From: JAIBJN01 sp963784175
GTDB taxonomy: Bacteria; Actinomycetota; Thermoleophilia; Gaiellales; Gaiellaceae
Reading direction: 5' to 3'
Assembly: GCA_963784175.1 (NCBI GenBank)
Contig: CAWAQJ010000019.1
Span: 154,046 to 218,045, forward strand
DNA: 64,000 nucleotides
The position numbers and the translations under genes were made by a program. Position 1 is the stretch's first letter. Each line of letters opens with the position of its first letter. Below, piece after piece: positions 16,533-25,634 of this stretch. Below the pieces are notes generated by a model. That model made no database searches, had not been told where the DNA came from, and was given only the letters and a program-made list of their open reading frames with translations.

Positions 16533-18821
16533 TCAACGCACGTGATACGGGACGCTTGAGAGCAGCACCTGCGGCTCGAAGAGGAGCAACCGCTTGATGT
16601 AAAGGGCGCGCTGATTATGCAGGAGCCGCGGCCAGCCGGAGAAGATCAGCTCGGGCATCACGACGGACACGAGAACCTCCGGTTCCGCGGTGAGCTGGCG
16701 GAGGTAGCGCTGGAGCGGGTCACCGAGGTCTCGGTAGGGCGCCTCGGCGATATCGAGCGGTAGGTCGATCTCCTCTCGCTCCCAGTCGCTTCTGATCCTC
16801 TTGGCCTCGTCGGCGTCGAAGGCGAAGAAGACCGCCCTGGCGTCGTCGAGACCGAGCGTCTGCGTGTACTTGATCGAGCGAAGCGATGCTGCTTGTACCC
16901 CAGAGACTAGGACGCGTGCGATCGCTCGTTCGGGCTGAGGCCGGGCGTGTTCGGCATCCAGTACGACCGGCACGTCCGTGACGACAACGCCGGGCTCGGA
17001 GAGAAGGCGAAGCTTGAGCGAGAAGGTCGAGCGGCGACGAGCGATGGCGGTGGAGAGCGACGGCCGCTCGAAGACCTCCGGAACGACCACTGTGGTGAAG
17101 GCCGAGTCGCCGCGCGGCAGCGCCCAGACGTAGTCGAGGACGGCGTCGGCGACACCGTCGCGCCGCTCGATGGTCTCGATCGGCGTGCCGCCCCCGCTGA
17201 ACACCCACCAGTGACCGCGAGGGTCGGGTTTCTGCCGGTCGTCGGGCACGTGGACGGGGTGGTAGTCGGTGCCGGCGATCTGGCGCGCGTACCAGGCCGC
17301 CTCTGCCGTGGCCTCGTCGAGGTGCTCGACGTAGAGGATCGTCGTGTTGGTGGGCTCTGGAGCTGCCCGCACCGCGGCCGTTCCGGCGCGCAGCCGACGG
17401 CTTACCGTCCGGTAGTGGCGGTTGATGATGAGGAAGAGAGCGATGAGTGCCGGGATCGCGATGACGACCATCCAGGCGCCGTCGACGAACTTGGCCTGGA
17501 TCACGAGCAGGGTCACGATCCCGGTCGCGGTCGCACCGAGGCCGTTCATGACGGCGCTCTTGCGCCACCCGGGCTCCTTGAGCCGCAGCCAGCGGCGCAC
17601 CATGCCTGCCTGGGAGAGCGTGAAGGCGGTGAAGACGCCGACGACGTACAGGTGGATGAGGGCAATGACGTCGGCGTTGAAGACCCAGATGAGAACGGCT
17701 GCAAGGCCGGCGAGCACGACGATCCCGTTCGAGTAGACGAGCCGGTCGCCGAGGTTCACGAACTGGCGGGGGAAATAGCCGTCCCGGGCGAGGACAGCCG
17801 CCAGCCGCGGGAAGCCCTGGTATGACGTGTTGGCGGCGAGGATGAGGATCCCGAACGTGACCGCTTGGACGACGTAGTACATGACCGAAGTCGCCGAGGA
17901 CGCCGGGAAGGTGGCTCGGGCGATCTCGGAGATCACCGAGACACTTTCGCTGGGTCGGGCACCCATCTCGACGGCGAGATAGGAGACGCCGAGGAAGAGC
18001 GTGATCGCGATGACGCCCAGGACGAGGAGCGTCTGCGCCGCGTTGCGTCCCCGCGGCGGCTGGAAGGCGCCGACGCCGTTCGAGATCGCCTCGACGCCGG
18101 TGAGCGCGGCTGCGCCGGACGCGAAGGCGCGGGTGATGACGAGCACGCCGGCGGCCCCGACGCCCGCCGCGACTGGGTCAGGTACTTCCGCCTGGGGACA
18201 GGTGCCGACGACGCACTTGCCCACGCCGGTCGCGATCATCGCGTACATGGCGACGACGAAGGCATATGTCGGCAGCGCGAAGAGGATGCCGGACTCGCGG
18301 ACACCACGCAGGTTCGCAAAGGTCAGAAGGACGATGAACGCAATCGAGAGACCCACCTTGTGCGACTCGAGCGAGGGCACGGCGGACGTCAGAGCGAGCA
18401 CGCCCGCGGCGACTGAGACGGAAACGGTGAGAACGTAGTCGACGAGAAGCGCCGCGGCCGCGATCAGGCTCGGGAGTCGTCCGAGGTTGTCCTTGGCGAC
18501 GATGTAGGCGCCTCCGCTCGTTTGGTAGGCGTGCACCGTCTGCGTGTAGGAGAGGACGACGATCGCGAGCACGACCGCGATCACGATCGAGATCGGCATG
18601 ATCAGGCTCGCCGCCGTCGCCGACGCCGCTATCAGCACGACGAGTCCCGACTCGGTTGCGTAGGCCACCGACGACAGCGGGTCGGAGGCGAAGATCGGAA
18701 GAGCGAGCTTCTTCGAGACGAGCGTGTCGTCCATCTCGCTGCTCGCGCGCGGACGACCGATGAGCGCCCGCTTCCAGGCGACCGAGCTTCGGGGTCGTTC
18801 GCGGAGCTCGGCCATGGTCAC
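16533..18821 (-). CDS. KimA-like APC-superfamily potassium transporter
   Basis: A 762-residue protein. The opening LALPIFASDPLSSVAYATES is the hallmark of the KimA (YdaO) family, high-affinity K+/H+ symporters regulated by cyclic di-AMP in Bacillus. About twelve membrane helices fill residues 50-470, followed by a soluble C-terminal domain of nearly 300 residues. Bacillus KimA is about 600 residues, so this form has a longer tail. GTG at 18821 overlaps the stop of the 112-residue gene (TGA within GTGA), and a second start, ATG at 18815, is equally possible. A KdpE/KdpD-like pair lies directly upstream on the same strand, suggesting K+-responsive control. A short hairpin (CGTGCG/CGCACG) straddles the stop. 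Confidence 0.87.
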   Translation of the reverse strand: MTMAELRERPRSSVAWKRALIGRPRASSEMDDTLVSKKLALPIFASDPLSSVAYATESGLVVLIAASATAASLIMPISIVIAVVLAIVVLSYTQTVHAYQTSGGAYIVAKDNLGRLPSLIAAAALLVDYVLTVSVSVAAGVLALTSAVPSLESHKVGLSIAFIVLLTFANLRGVRESGILFALPTYAFVVAMYAMIATGVGKCVVGTCPQAEVPDPVAAGVGAAGVLVITRAFASGAAALTGVEAISNGVGAFQPPRGRNAAQTLLVLGVIAITLFLGVSYLAVEMGARPSESVSVISEIARATFPASSATSVMYYVVQAVTFGILILAANTSYQGFPRLAAVLARDGYFPRQFVNLGDRLVYSNGIVVLAGLAAVLIWVFNADVIALIHLYVVGVFTAFTLSQAGMVRRWLRLKEPGWRKSAVMNGLGATATGIVTLLVIQAKFVDGAWMVVIAIPALIALFLIINRHYRTVSRRLRAGTAAVRAAPEPTNTTILYVEHLDEATAEAAWYARQIAGTDYHPVHVPDDRQKPDPRGHWWVFSGGGTPIETIERRDGVADAVLDYVWALPRGDSAFTTVVVPEVFERPSLSTAIARRRSTFSLKLRLLSEPGVVVTDVPVVLDAEHARPQPERAIARVLVSGVQAASLRSIKYTQTLGLDDARAVFFAFDADEAKRIRSDWEREEIDLPLDIAEAPYRDLGDPLQRYLRQLTAEPEVLVSVVMPELIFSGWPRLLHNQRALYIKRLLLFEPQVLLSSVPYHVR

Positions 18822-19156
18822 TCGCCTTCGAGTTCGGCGAGGACGGCCGCGATGCGCTCGTTTCGCCTAACAGCGTTCAGGCCGTAGTCGCGAACGGGCG
18901 GCGGCTCGGACAGGACGAGCTCAAGGTCGCGACGCGCGTCTTCGGGAAGCGGTCGATCGAAGTCTCGAAGCCGATCGGCGATCCGTTCGTACAAGGCCGA
19001 CCGCTCCGCGACTGTGTCGAACTCGACGACGGACGCTCGGTGGAAGTGCTCTCGCTCAGCCAGCGCATAGCGCTGAACGGCGCGGAGAGACGCCGCCTCT
19101 CGCGACCGGGCGCACGCCAACGGCTGATCGTGGACACGCATCGACCGTACGCCCAC
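18818..19156 (-). CDS. Conserved-looking small helical protein of unknown function
   Basis: About 112 residues, mostly charged helices (ALAEREHFHRASVVEFDT, LYERIADRLRDFDRPLPED, RNERIAAVLAELEGE). I do not recognise a family. The amino-acid balance is that of a real protein, while the competing frames give Arg/Ser-rich nonsense. Its stop overlaps the KimA-like start, implying translational coupling and perhaps an accessory role in K+ uptake. The start is uncertain: ATG codons at 19156 and 19141 are both possible and neither has a good Shine-Dalgarno. Confidence 0.5.
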   Translation of the reverse strand: MGVRSMRVHDQPLACARSREAASLRAVQRYALAEREHFHRASVVEFDTVAERSALYERIADRLRDFDRPLPEDARRDLELVLSEPPPVRDYGLNAVRRNERIAAVLAELEGE

Positions 19157-19204
19157 GCTGCTCAGCGAACTCTCAGGATCTTGGTGTGCGGCCTAAGGAA
19201 CGCC

Positions 19205-19888
19205 TCAAGACGGAAGAACGAGGCGATACCCCGCGCCCGGCTCCGTCAGGAGGTAGCGCGGTCGCGAGGGGTCGGTCTCGATCTTCCGGCGCAGCTGCGA
19301 GACGTATACGTGCAGGTAGTGGGACTCGCGCTGATAGGCGGGCCCCCAGACCTCGCGCAGGATCTGCGCGTGTGTCAGGAGACGGCCGACGTTGAGCGAG
19401 AAGAGACGCAGAAGCTTGAACTCGTGCGGCGTCAGCGACACGAGCTGCCCGTCCTTATAGACCGCGCGCTTGTCCAGCTCGATCCGCAGGTCGCCGATTT
19501 CCACGACCGGATCGCCGGCGGGCTGGGCCCGGCGCAGGCTCGCACGCAAGCGCGCCAGCAGCTCTTCGACTCCGAAGGGCTTGGTCACGTAGTCGTCTGC
19601 TCCCGCATCGAGGGCGGCGACCTTCTCGCGCTCTTCGTCGACCGCAGAGAGAACGACGATCGGCACCTGCGTCCACTCGCGCAGCTCCCGGCAGACCTCG
19701 GCGCCTCCTTTCCCGGGCAGCACGAGGTCCAGGATGACTGCATCCGGCGGTCGGACGGCGGCCTGCGTCAGAGCGGCCTCGCCAGTGGCAGCCGTCTCGG
19801 TCTCGTAGCCGGCGCCCCGCAGGGTGGTCTCGAGCGCCCGCAGGATCTGCGGCTCGTCGTCGACCACTAGGACGCGCAGCCCACTCAC
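19205..19888 (-). CDS. OmpR-family response regulator, KdpE-like
   Basis: A 227-residue regulator. The receiver domain (LRVLVVDDEPQILRAL, phospho-acceptor Asp in AVILDLVLPGKGG, Lys in YVTKPFG) is followed by a winged-helix output domain (VSLTPHEFKLLRLFSLN, QRESHYLHVYVSQLRRKIE, GYRLVLP). The HYLHVYVSQLRRKIE segment is characteristic of KdpE. GTG at 19888 overlaps the kinase stop (GTGA), so the pair is coupled. It probably controls K+ homeostasis genes, the nearest being the KimA-like transporter downstream. The longer in-frame extension upstream is inside the kinase gene and is rejected. Confidence 0.9.
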   Translation of the reverse strand: MSGLRVLVVDDEPQILRALETTLRGAGYETETAATGEAALTQAAVRPPDAVILDLVLPGKGGAEVCRELREWTQVPIVVLSAVDEEREKVAALDAGADDYVTKPFGVEELLARLRASLRRAQPAGDPVVEIGDLRIELDKRAVYKDGQLVSLTPHEFKLLRLFSLNVGRLLTHAQILREVWGPAYQRESHYLHVYVSQLRRKIETDPSRPRYLLTEPGAGYRLVLPS

Positions 19889-21309
19889 GCCTGCGCCCGA
19901 ACCGGGACGGTCACGAGCGGGAACGCAATCGCAAAGCACGCACCCTCCGATCCGCGGGTCTCAGCCCAGATGCGTCCACCGTTCGCCTCGGTGAAGCCGC
20001 GCGCGATAGCGAGACCCAGGCCGGTGCCTTGTTGCCGACCCTCGTCATCCGAGGCACGCACGAAAGGCTCGAAGATGCGCTCGAGGTCTCGCTCGGCCAG
20101 TGGCGGGCCGCCGTTCTCGACACGCAGGACGACCTCGCTCGGGGAAGCGGTGACCCGGACGACTACGGCCTGGTTCTCGGGCGAGAAACGCAGTCCGTTC
20201 TCAAGCAGGTTGACCAGGGCGCGCTCAACCTGGATCACGTCGACTTCCACGAGCGGGATCTCGTCGCCTGGCAGCTCGACCCTGACGGACGCCTCACGTT
20301 CTCCAAGCTGAGCGAGCGCCTGCCCGACGAGCTCGTCGATCGCGACCAGCTCTTTCCGCGAAGTCACCGCGCCGGTCTCGAGGCGCGAGAGGTCGAGCAG
20401 ATTCGCGACCAGGCGATCAAGCCTGAGGGATTCCTCCCTGATCGTGTCCAGCAGATGTTGTCGGTCTTCCTCGGTCAGCTCCAGCGCCGGCGAGGCCAGG
20501 CTCTCGCCGGCAACGCGAATCGCCGTCAGCGGGGAGCGAAGGTCGTGGCCGACCGAACGCAGGATCGCCGTCTTGACCGAGTCGCTCAGGCGCAGCCGCT
20601 CAGCCTCGAGCGCTTCTCGCTGGAGCGCCTCTCGATCAGCGGCCACCGCGAGAAGCGACGCCAGGGCCGGAAAAAAACGGGCTCGTACCGATGCGTCCGG
20701 CTGCTCACCCTCGGGCACGACGATTCTTCCGACCAAGCGGTTCCCTGCGCGGAGCTCCAGCTCCTGTGAGCTCGGGCCCGCCTCGCGTTCCTCACCAAGC
20801 TCGAGACGCACGTCGGTGACCCCCAGGATGCGCCCCAGCGCCCGAGCGACCGCCTCTCGTCCGCTCTCCAGGCGCTCCCCCTGAAGCAGCGCAATGGACA
20901 GCTCCGCAAGCAGGGCTTCCTCGCGTTCGCGTTGCTCGGCCTCCGCCGCGCGCGTGCGGGCACGCGTCGCGAGCTCGCTCACCACGATGCCGGTCACCAG
21001 ATAGACGGCGAGTGCAAGCCAGTTCGTTCGCTCCTCTAGCCGTAACGTGTGTGCAGGCGGCAGGAAGAAAAAGTTGAACGCCAGCATGCTCACGACCGCG
21101 ACACCAACCGCCCACGCCCGGCCGCACAAGACAGCGACCGGTAGCACCGCGAACAGGTACAGGGCGCCGAGGCTGAGCACAGGCACCGCTTCGCGAAATA
21201 GGTAGATCGCCGCGGTGACGATCAACAGGCATACGGCGCTGCCGAGGAGTGCCCGTGACTGCCCGCGCAGCCAGGTCGGGCCAGGGTCGCGACTCGGCGA
21301 GACGCTCAC
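19885..21309 (-). CDS. Sensor histidine kinase, KdpD-like without the KdpD N-terminal domain
   Basis: A 474-residue kinase. A four-helix DUF4118 membrane unit (about 22-115: LLGSAVCLLIVTAAIYLF, NFFFLPPAHTLRLEERTNWL) is typical of KdpD. A GAF-like linker, a HisKA domain with SVGHDLRSPLTAIRV (phospho-acceptor His) and an ATPase domain with NLLENGLRFSPEN and GTGLGLAIARGFTEANGG follow. The usual KdpD cytoplasmic N-terminal and USP domains are missing, a truncation common in actinobacteria; here USP proteins are encoded separately. It probably phosphorylates the KdpE-like regulator in response to K+ or osmotic state. The start codon, about 155 bases from the divergent CDF-like gene, lacks a clear Shine-Dalgarno. 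Confidence 0.9.
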   Translation of the reverse strand: MSVSPSRDPGPTWLRGQSRALLGSAVCLLIVTAAIYLFREAVPVLSLGALYLFAVLPVAVLCGRAWAVGVAVVSMLAFNFFFLPPAHTLRLEERTNWLALAVYLVTGIVVSELATRARTRAAEAEQREREEALLAELSIALLQGERLESGREAVARALGRILGVTDVRLELGEEREAGPSSQELELRAGNRLVGRIVVPEGEQPDASVRARFFPALASLLAVAADREALQREALEAERLRLSDSVKTAILRSVGHDLRSPLTAIRVAGESLASPALELTEEDRQHLLDTIREESLRLDRLVANLLDLSRLETGAVTSRKELVAIDELVGQALAQLGEREASVRVELPGDEIPLVEVDVIQVERALVNLLENGLRFSPENQAVVVRVTASPSEVVLRVENGGPPLAERDLERIFEPFVRASDDEGRQQGTGLGLAIARGFTEANGGRIWAETRGSEGACFAIAFPLVTVPVRAQA

Positions 21310-21464
21310 GGCCTAAGCATGCCGCGAATCCTGCGGCAGGGCGGTTCGGATTCATTCGGCTGATCTAGACTTGGCAACAGCGTCCGCCGACCCAGCCGCG
21401 CTGGATAGCGCTCCGTTAGGAGACTGAGGAGGCGGAAGGACGCGCCCCACCGAAAGGAGGCGCG

Positions 21465-22124
21465 TTGAAGCGCATCTACATCACAGTCCGCCACGCGGCG
21501 CTTGTCGTAGCCGAAGTGCCCGACCGCCCCGCCCTTCTGCGCTCGGCACTTCGGCTCTCGTACTTCACGATCGCCTGGAACAGCCTGGTCGGGGCCTTCG
21601 CGCTCGTGATCTCATTCCTCGATGACAGTCCCGCGCTGGCGGGGTTTGCGCTGAACGCGCTTCTGGACGCCTCAGCCTCGGTCGTGCTCGTATGGCGCTT
21701 CAGAAGGGAGAAGCGCGATTCCGTCGGGGCGGAGCGGCTAGAGCGCAGGGCGCAGTACGGCGTCGCTGCCGCCATGGAGCTGGTTGCCTTCTACGTTGGC
21801 TTTCAGGCGGTACGGGGACTGATCGAGGGTTCGCACCCCCAAGCCTCCGTCTTCGGAGCGACCGTCGCCCTGGCATCACTCATCGTCATGCCGTGGCTCG
21901 GCGTGCTCAAGCTTGAGGTCGCGTCGGGCCTATCCAGTGGCGCGCTTCGAGGAGACGGTGTCCTGACGCTGGCCTCGGCGGCGCTCGCTGCGACGACGCT
22001 CGGGGCGCTTCTTGTGAACGCCACGCTGGACTGGTGGTGGGCCGATCCGATCGTTGCGCTGCTCATCGCGACCGCTCTCGGAATCGAAGGCGTGCGAGTA
22101 GCCTTGCGCCACCGCTTCGGCTAG
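21465..22124 (+). CDS. CDF-like membrane protein with degenerate metal site
   Basis: A 219-residue protein with about six helices, laid out like a cation diffusion facilitator. The usual metal-binding helix motifs are partly lost: the first reads FALNALLDASASV, keeping only one Asp, and the second GALRGDGVLTLASAAL, keeping one Asp without the His. There is no cytoplasmic C-terminal domain. It may have lost transport of Zn/Fe/Mn or changed its substrate. The TTG start at 21465 is supported by a strong GAAAGGAGG four bases before it. It is divergent from the KdpD-like gene. Its stop shares the tetramer CTAG with the stop of a gene remnant on the other strand. Confidence 0.75.
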   Translation: MKRIYITVRHAALVVAEVPDRPALLRSALRLSYFTIAWNSLVGAFALVISFLDDSPALAGFALNALLDASASVVLVWRFRREKRDSVGAERLERRAQYGVAAAMELVAFYVGFQAVRGLIEGSHPQASVFGATVALASLIVMPWLGVLKLEVASGLSSGALRGDGVLTLASAALAATTLGALLVNATLDWWWADPIVALLIATALGIEGVRVALRHRFG

Positions 22125-22262
22125 CCGCGAAGCGCCGCGTCGAACCACTCGCAGAACTCGACCAGCGGGTATCTGTAGGCGGCAGCTAGGCCGTCGACTC
22201 GGATCCGCGGGCGGCGGCCAGCTTCCGGTTGCTTCGATGATCTCGTTCAGCCGGTCGAAATC
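22121..22262 (-). pseudogene. Possible gene remnant on the minus strand
   Basis: Reading the minus strand gives a protein-like stretch DFDRLNEIIEATGSW and then, after a frame change near 22200, RIRVDGLAAAYRYPLVEFCE and a stop TAG shared with the CDF-like gene through CTAG. There is no start codon in frame. I do not recognise the family. It may be the end of a decayed gene, or of a gene broken by the same kind of indel seen elsewhere in this window. Confidence 0.3.
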
Positions 22263-22342
22263 CGTCGGTGATGCCGATTCGCCCGTCTGTCAACAGACGA
22301 GGCCTGGCGGCCCGCCATCCCTGCGACGCAGCGCGCCGTAGT

Positions 22343-22802
22343 TCACGCGCGACTCGGAACGATCACGACCGGGCAGGGCGCGTGGTGCACGGACTGGGCG
22401 CTCACCGACCCGAGCAGAAGTCCCTTGAACCCGCCGCGGCCGCGCGAGCCGACCACGAGGAGCTCGGCATCGCCGGCAGCCGCAATCAGCGCCGGCGCGG
22501 CCCGCATCTCGGTCGAGCTCGCCGACGATCTCGAGCTCCGGCTCCAGCGCCCTGGCCTGGTCGAGCGCCTCGTCGAGCACCTTCCGCGCCGCGGCGGCGA
22601 GGTGCTCGTAGACATCCTCGTCCGTCGGCCCGATCGTCGGCGCTCCGATCACCCAGGCATCGGGGATCGCGTCGACCAGCGGAACCATCCAGGCGTGCAC
22701 GATGTGTAGCGAGGCCTTGCGAAGGCCTGCCTCCGTTACGGCCCACTCGAGCGCCTGGGCGGCGCCGGCGGACCCGTCGACTCCGACGACGACCTTCGCC
22801 AT
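22343..22802 (-). CDS. Universal stress protein with an apparent frameshift (arc operon)
   Basis: A single USP domain. The N-terminus MAKVVVGVDGSAGAAQALEW (ATP-site Asp) is in one frame; the C-terminus AELLVVGSRGRGGFKGLLLG and APCPVVIVPSRA is in another. The switch lies near 22510 around GGTCGAGCTC. Joined, the product would be about 150 residues, the normal USP length, with an intact ATP motif G-2x-G-9x-GS. The ATG overlaps the arginine deiminase stop by ATGA, making it the third gene of an arginine catabolism operon. A USP there suggests expression during energy starvation or hypoxia. Sequencing error or true frameshift cannot be separated here. Confidence 0.75.
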
Positions 22803-24053
22803 CAGAAGGCCTCCGGAAGGGCGTCGCGCTCGATCGGACAGGACATGCAGCGCGGGCCGCCGCGTCCCCGGCCGAGCTCCGAGCCGGCGATCGTGATCAC
22901 CTCGATGCCCTCGTGGCGCAGGCGCGTGTTCGTCTCGACGTTGCGCTCGTAGGCGACGACGACGCCGGGAGCGAGCGCGAGAACGTTGTTGCCGTCGTCC
23001 CACTGCTCGCGCTCGGCCTCGTAGCGATCGCCGCCGGTCTCCACGAGCCGCACCGACGGGAGGTCGAGAGCCCGCGCAATCTCGACGAAGAGATCCTCGC
23101 GCTTCTCGATCCTCAGGCCCGTGCGGCCGGGGCGGATGACGTAGGGGACCAGCGCGTCGCGCAGATCCGGATAGATCGTGAAGGCGTCCCGGTCGATCAT
23201 GGTCAGGACGGTATCGAGGTGCATCGAGGAGCGCCGCGCCGGTAGCAGCACTGCGATCACCTCACTCGCCGCGCCGGCGGCGAAGAGGCGCTCGGCGAGC
23301 AGCTCGACCGCGACCGGGCGTCGTGCGCTCGCCCATGCCGACGAGCACAGCTCCGTTCCCGATCACGAGGATGTCACCGCCTTCGAGGTGCGGCGGCAAG
23401 GGCCAGGCCTCGCTCCAGAGCTCGAAGTCGCGGCCGGCGAAGAGCGGGTGATGCTTGTAGATCGCCTCGAGGTGGATCGACTCGCGCATGCGGGCCGGCT
23501 TCGCCATCGCATTGATGCTGACGCCGCCGTAGATCCAGGCCGACGTGTCGCGCGTGAACATGTGGTTGGGGAGGGGCGGAAGGGCGAAGCCGTCGTCGCG
23601 ATCCTTGGCGACGGCCGCGGCCAGCGACTCGGCCTCGAACGGAAGCTCGTCCCAGGCGACGCCGCCGATCAGCCAGTGGGCAGCCTCCGTCGCGGACATG
23701 GCCTCGAGCCAGAGACGGGCCGCGGGGCTCAGCGTCGGCTTCAGGTTCGCGGCCCGGAGCGTGCGCTCGAGCACGTCCTCGCGGACGGCCGGGTCCTCGA
23801 GCGTCTCGGCGAGGAGACGCTCGAGGAGGAGGACCTCGACCCCACGCTCGGCGAGCGCGTCGGCGAAGGCATCGTGCTCCTGGCGCGCCCGCTTCACCCA
23901 GAGGACGTCGTCGAAGAGCAGGTCGTCCTTGTTCCGGGGCGTCAGGCGCCGGAGCTCGAGGTCGGGACGGTGGAGGATGACCCTCCGAAGCGTCCCGACC
24001 TCCGAGCCCACGTAGAGGCGCGTGGCCTGCTGCGTGGCGGCGCTAGCGGTCAC
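22802..24053 (-). CDS. arcA: Arginine deiminase, with an apparent frameshift
   Basis: Converts arginine to citrulline and ammonia, the first step of the energy-yielding arginine deiminase pathway. Family motifs are clear: EVGTLRRVILHRPDLELRRL at the start, FTRDTSAWIYGG, HLEGGDILVIG, SSMHLDTVLTM and the C-terminal GGPRCMSCPI with the catalytic Cys. The first about 250 residues and the last about 150 are in different frames; removing one base in CCGGTCGCG near 23318 restores GERTTPVAVELLAERLF and a normal total of about 416 residues. GTG at 24053 overlaps the antiporter stop (GTGA). No ornithine carbamoyltransferase or carbamate kinase is in the window, so the later steps must be elsewhere or absent. 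Confidence 0.85.
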
Positions 24054-25492
24054 GTCCTGGCTCCCACCAGCGGCGGCGCGGTGAACGGGTCGAGCACGTC
24101 GTCGACGACGACGTCCTCGCTCGGCGCCTCCCGGCTCTGGCGCCACTTCAGCCAGATGTAGACCGGGATTCCCGCGACCAGGAGCATGAACCCCTTGGCG
24201 ATGTACTCGTAGCCGGCGCCCCAGATCGCCCAGGTCGAGTAGGCGAGCGCGAGGAACGCGATCACCGAGTACCGGGCGAGATGGACCGCCGAGAACGAGT
24301 CGCGGTCGGCGAAGAAGAGATAGAGCTGCGCCGCCGCGGCGTACATGTAGGGAATCAGCGCCGTCAGCGTGGCGATGATGATGATGTCGGTGAACATGTC
24401 CACGATCGAGCCGGAGCTCTGCAGGTTGAGGAGCAGGAGCCCGGTGATGAGGACGGACGAGAGGACGAGCCCGAAGACCGGCGTTCCTCGCTTCGCGTCC
24501 ACCCGCGCGAACGGCTTCGGGAAGAGGCCGTCGCGGGCGGGTGCCAGCGCGGCCCGACCCTGGAGCAGGATCCAGCCGTTGAGGACGCCGAAGATGGAGA
24601 CCATCGCGACGATCGCGATCGCCTTGCCACCCCAGGTCCCGCCGAAGATGACGTTGGCGCCGTCGGCAAAGGGGCTGGTCGAGTTGGCGAGGGTCGAGCT
24701 GGCGATCATCCCGAAGAGCGCCAGCGTCGCGATGAGGTAGACGATCGACGCAGCGGCCGTGCCGATCACGGTCGCCCGCGGGATCGTCCGCTCCGGATCC
24801 TTGACCTCCTCGGCCGGGACGGTCGCCGACTCGAGGCCGATGAAGGCCCAGAGGGTCAGAAGCGCTGCGGCGCTGATGCCCCAGTCGAAGCCGCTCGAGA
24901 GCGTGAAGGGCTCGAAGTTCGAGCTGTCCATGAAGAACAGGCCGACGACGCCGATCACGAGCAGCGGGACGAACTTGAGGATCGTCGTCACGACCTGGAC
25001 GATCCCGGCCTCGCGCACGCCGACGATGTTGACGAGCGTGAGGATCCAGATGAGTGCGATGGCGACGAGCACCGCGACCCAGTTCGTCGCGGCGTCGCCC
25101 CAGAAGACAGCGAGGTAGCCGGCGAAGGCGATGGCGATTGCCGCGTTCCCGACCCACGCGTTGATCCAGTAGCTCCACGCGGTCTGGAAGCCGATGAAAT
25201 CGCCGAAGGCCTTCCGCGCGTAGACGTACGGCCCGCCGGTCTTCGGGTAGGCGCGCCCGAGCGTCGCGAAGACGAGCGCGAGCAGCATGGCGCCGATCCC
25301 CGTGAACAGCCACGCGAGGACCGAAACGGGGCCGGCCGTTCCCGCCATGGCGGCAGGAAGCAAGAAGATCCCCGATCCGATCATGTTTCCGATGACGAGG
25401 GCGGTGGCCATCCAGAGGCCCATGGACCGCTTGAGCCCGGGGCGCTGCGCGCCGGCGTGACCGTTGCCCTCTGCTGTGCCGAGGGTGCTCAT
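24050..25492 (-). CDS. APC-family amino acid antiporter, arginine/ornithine or agmatine type
   Basis: A 480-residue transporter with about twelve helices. LKRSMGLWMATALVIGNMIG and SGIFLLPAAMAG carry the G(S/T)G substrate-binding motif of the basic amino acid/polyamine antiporter group. Because its stop overlaps the arginine deiminase start, arginine import in exchange for ornithine or citrulline (ArcD-like role) is the best guess; an AdiC-like arginine/agmatine exchanger is the alternative. AAGGAGG precedes the ATG by 5 bases. It is the first gene of the arc operon, divergent from the GNAT/acyl-CoA synthetase gene. Confidence 0.87.
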   Translation of the reverse strand: MSTLGTAEGNGHAGAQRPGLKRSMGLWMATALVIGNMIGSGIFLLPAAMAGTAGPVSVLAWLFTGIGAMLLALVFATLGRAYPKTGGPYVYARKAFGDFIGFQTAWSYWINAWVGNAAIAIAFAGYLAVFWGDAATNWVAVLVAIALIWILTLVNIVGVREAGIVQVVTTILKFVPLLVIGVVGLFFMDSSNFEPFTLSSGFDWGISAAALLTLWAFIGLESATVPAEEVKDPERTIPRATVIGTAAASIVYLIATLALFGMIASSTLANSTSPFADGANVIFGGTWGGKAIAIVAMVSIFGVLNGWILLQGRAALAPARDGLFPKPFARVDAKRGTPVFGLVLSSVLITGLLLLNLQSSGSIVDMFTDIIIIATLTALIPYMYAAAAQLYLFFADRDSFSAVHLARYSVIAFLALAYSTWAIWGAGYEYIAKGFMLLVAGIPVYIWLKWRQSREAPSEDVVVDDVLDPFTAPPLVGART

Positions 25493-25634
25493 CTCGACCT
25501 CCTTGGAGTCCGAGTTCAGGTTTCGGCTTCATGCTCCGGAGCGGAGGACGAGGTCGCATCAGCGCGAGCGCCGATCTCGGATACGGAAGAACTACGTAGC
25601 TCGACCTGCCGAGATGGCGGCATGATGGGTCGCG

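Noticed and set aside
19040..19137. GTG at 19137 as a leaderless start six bases after TACGGT
   Set aside because: That frame gives a Ser/Arg-rich product without balance; the 112-residue frame overlapping the KimA-like start is more protein-like.
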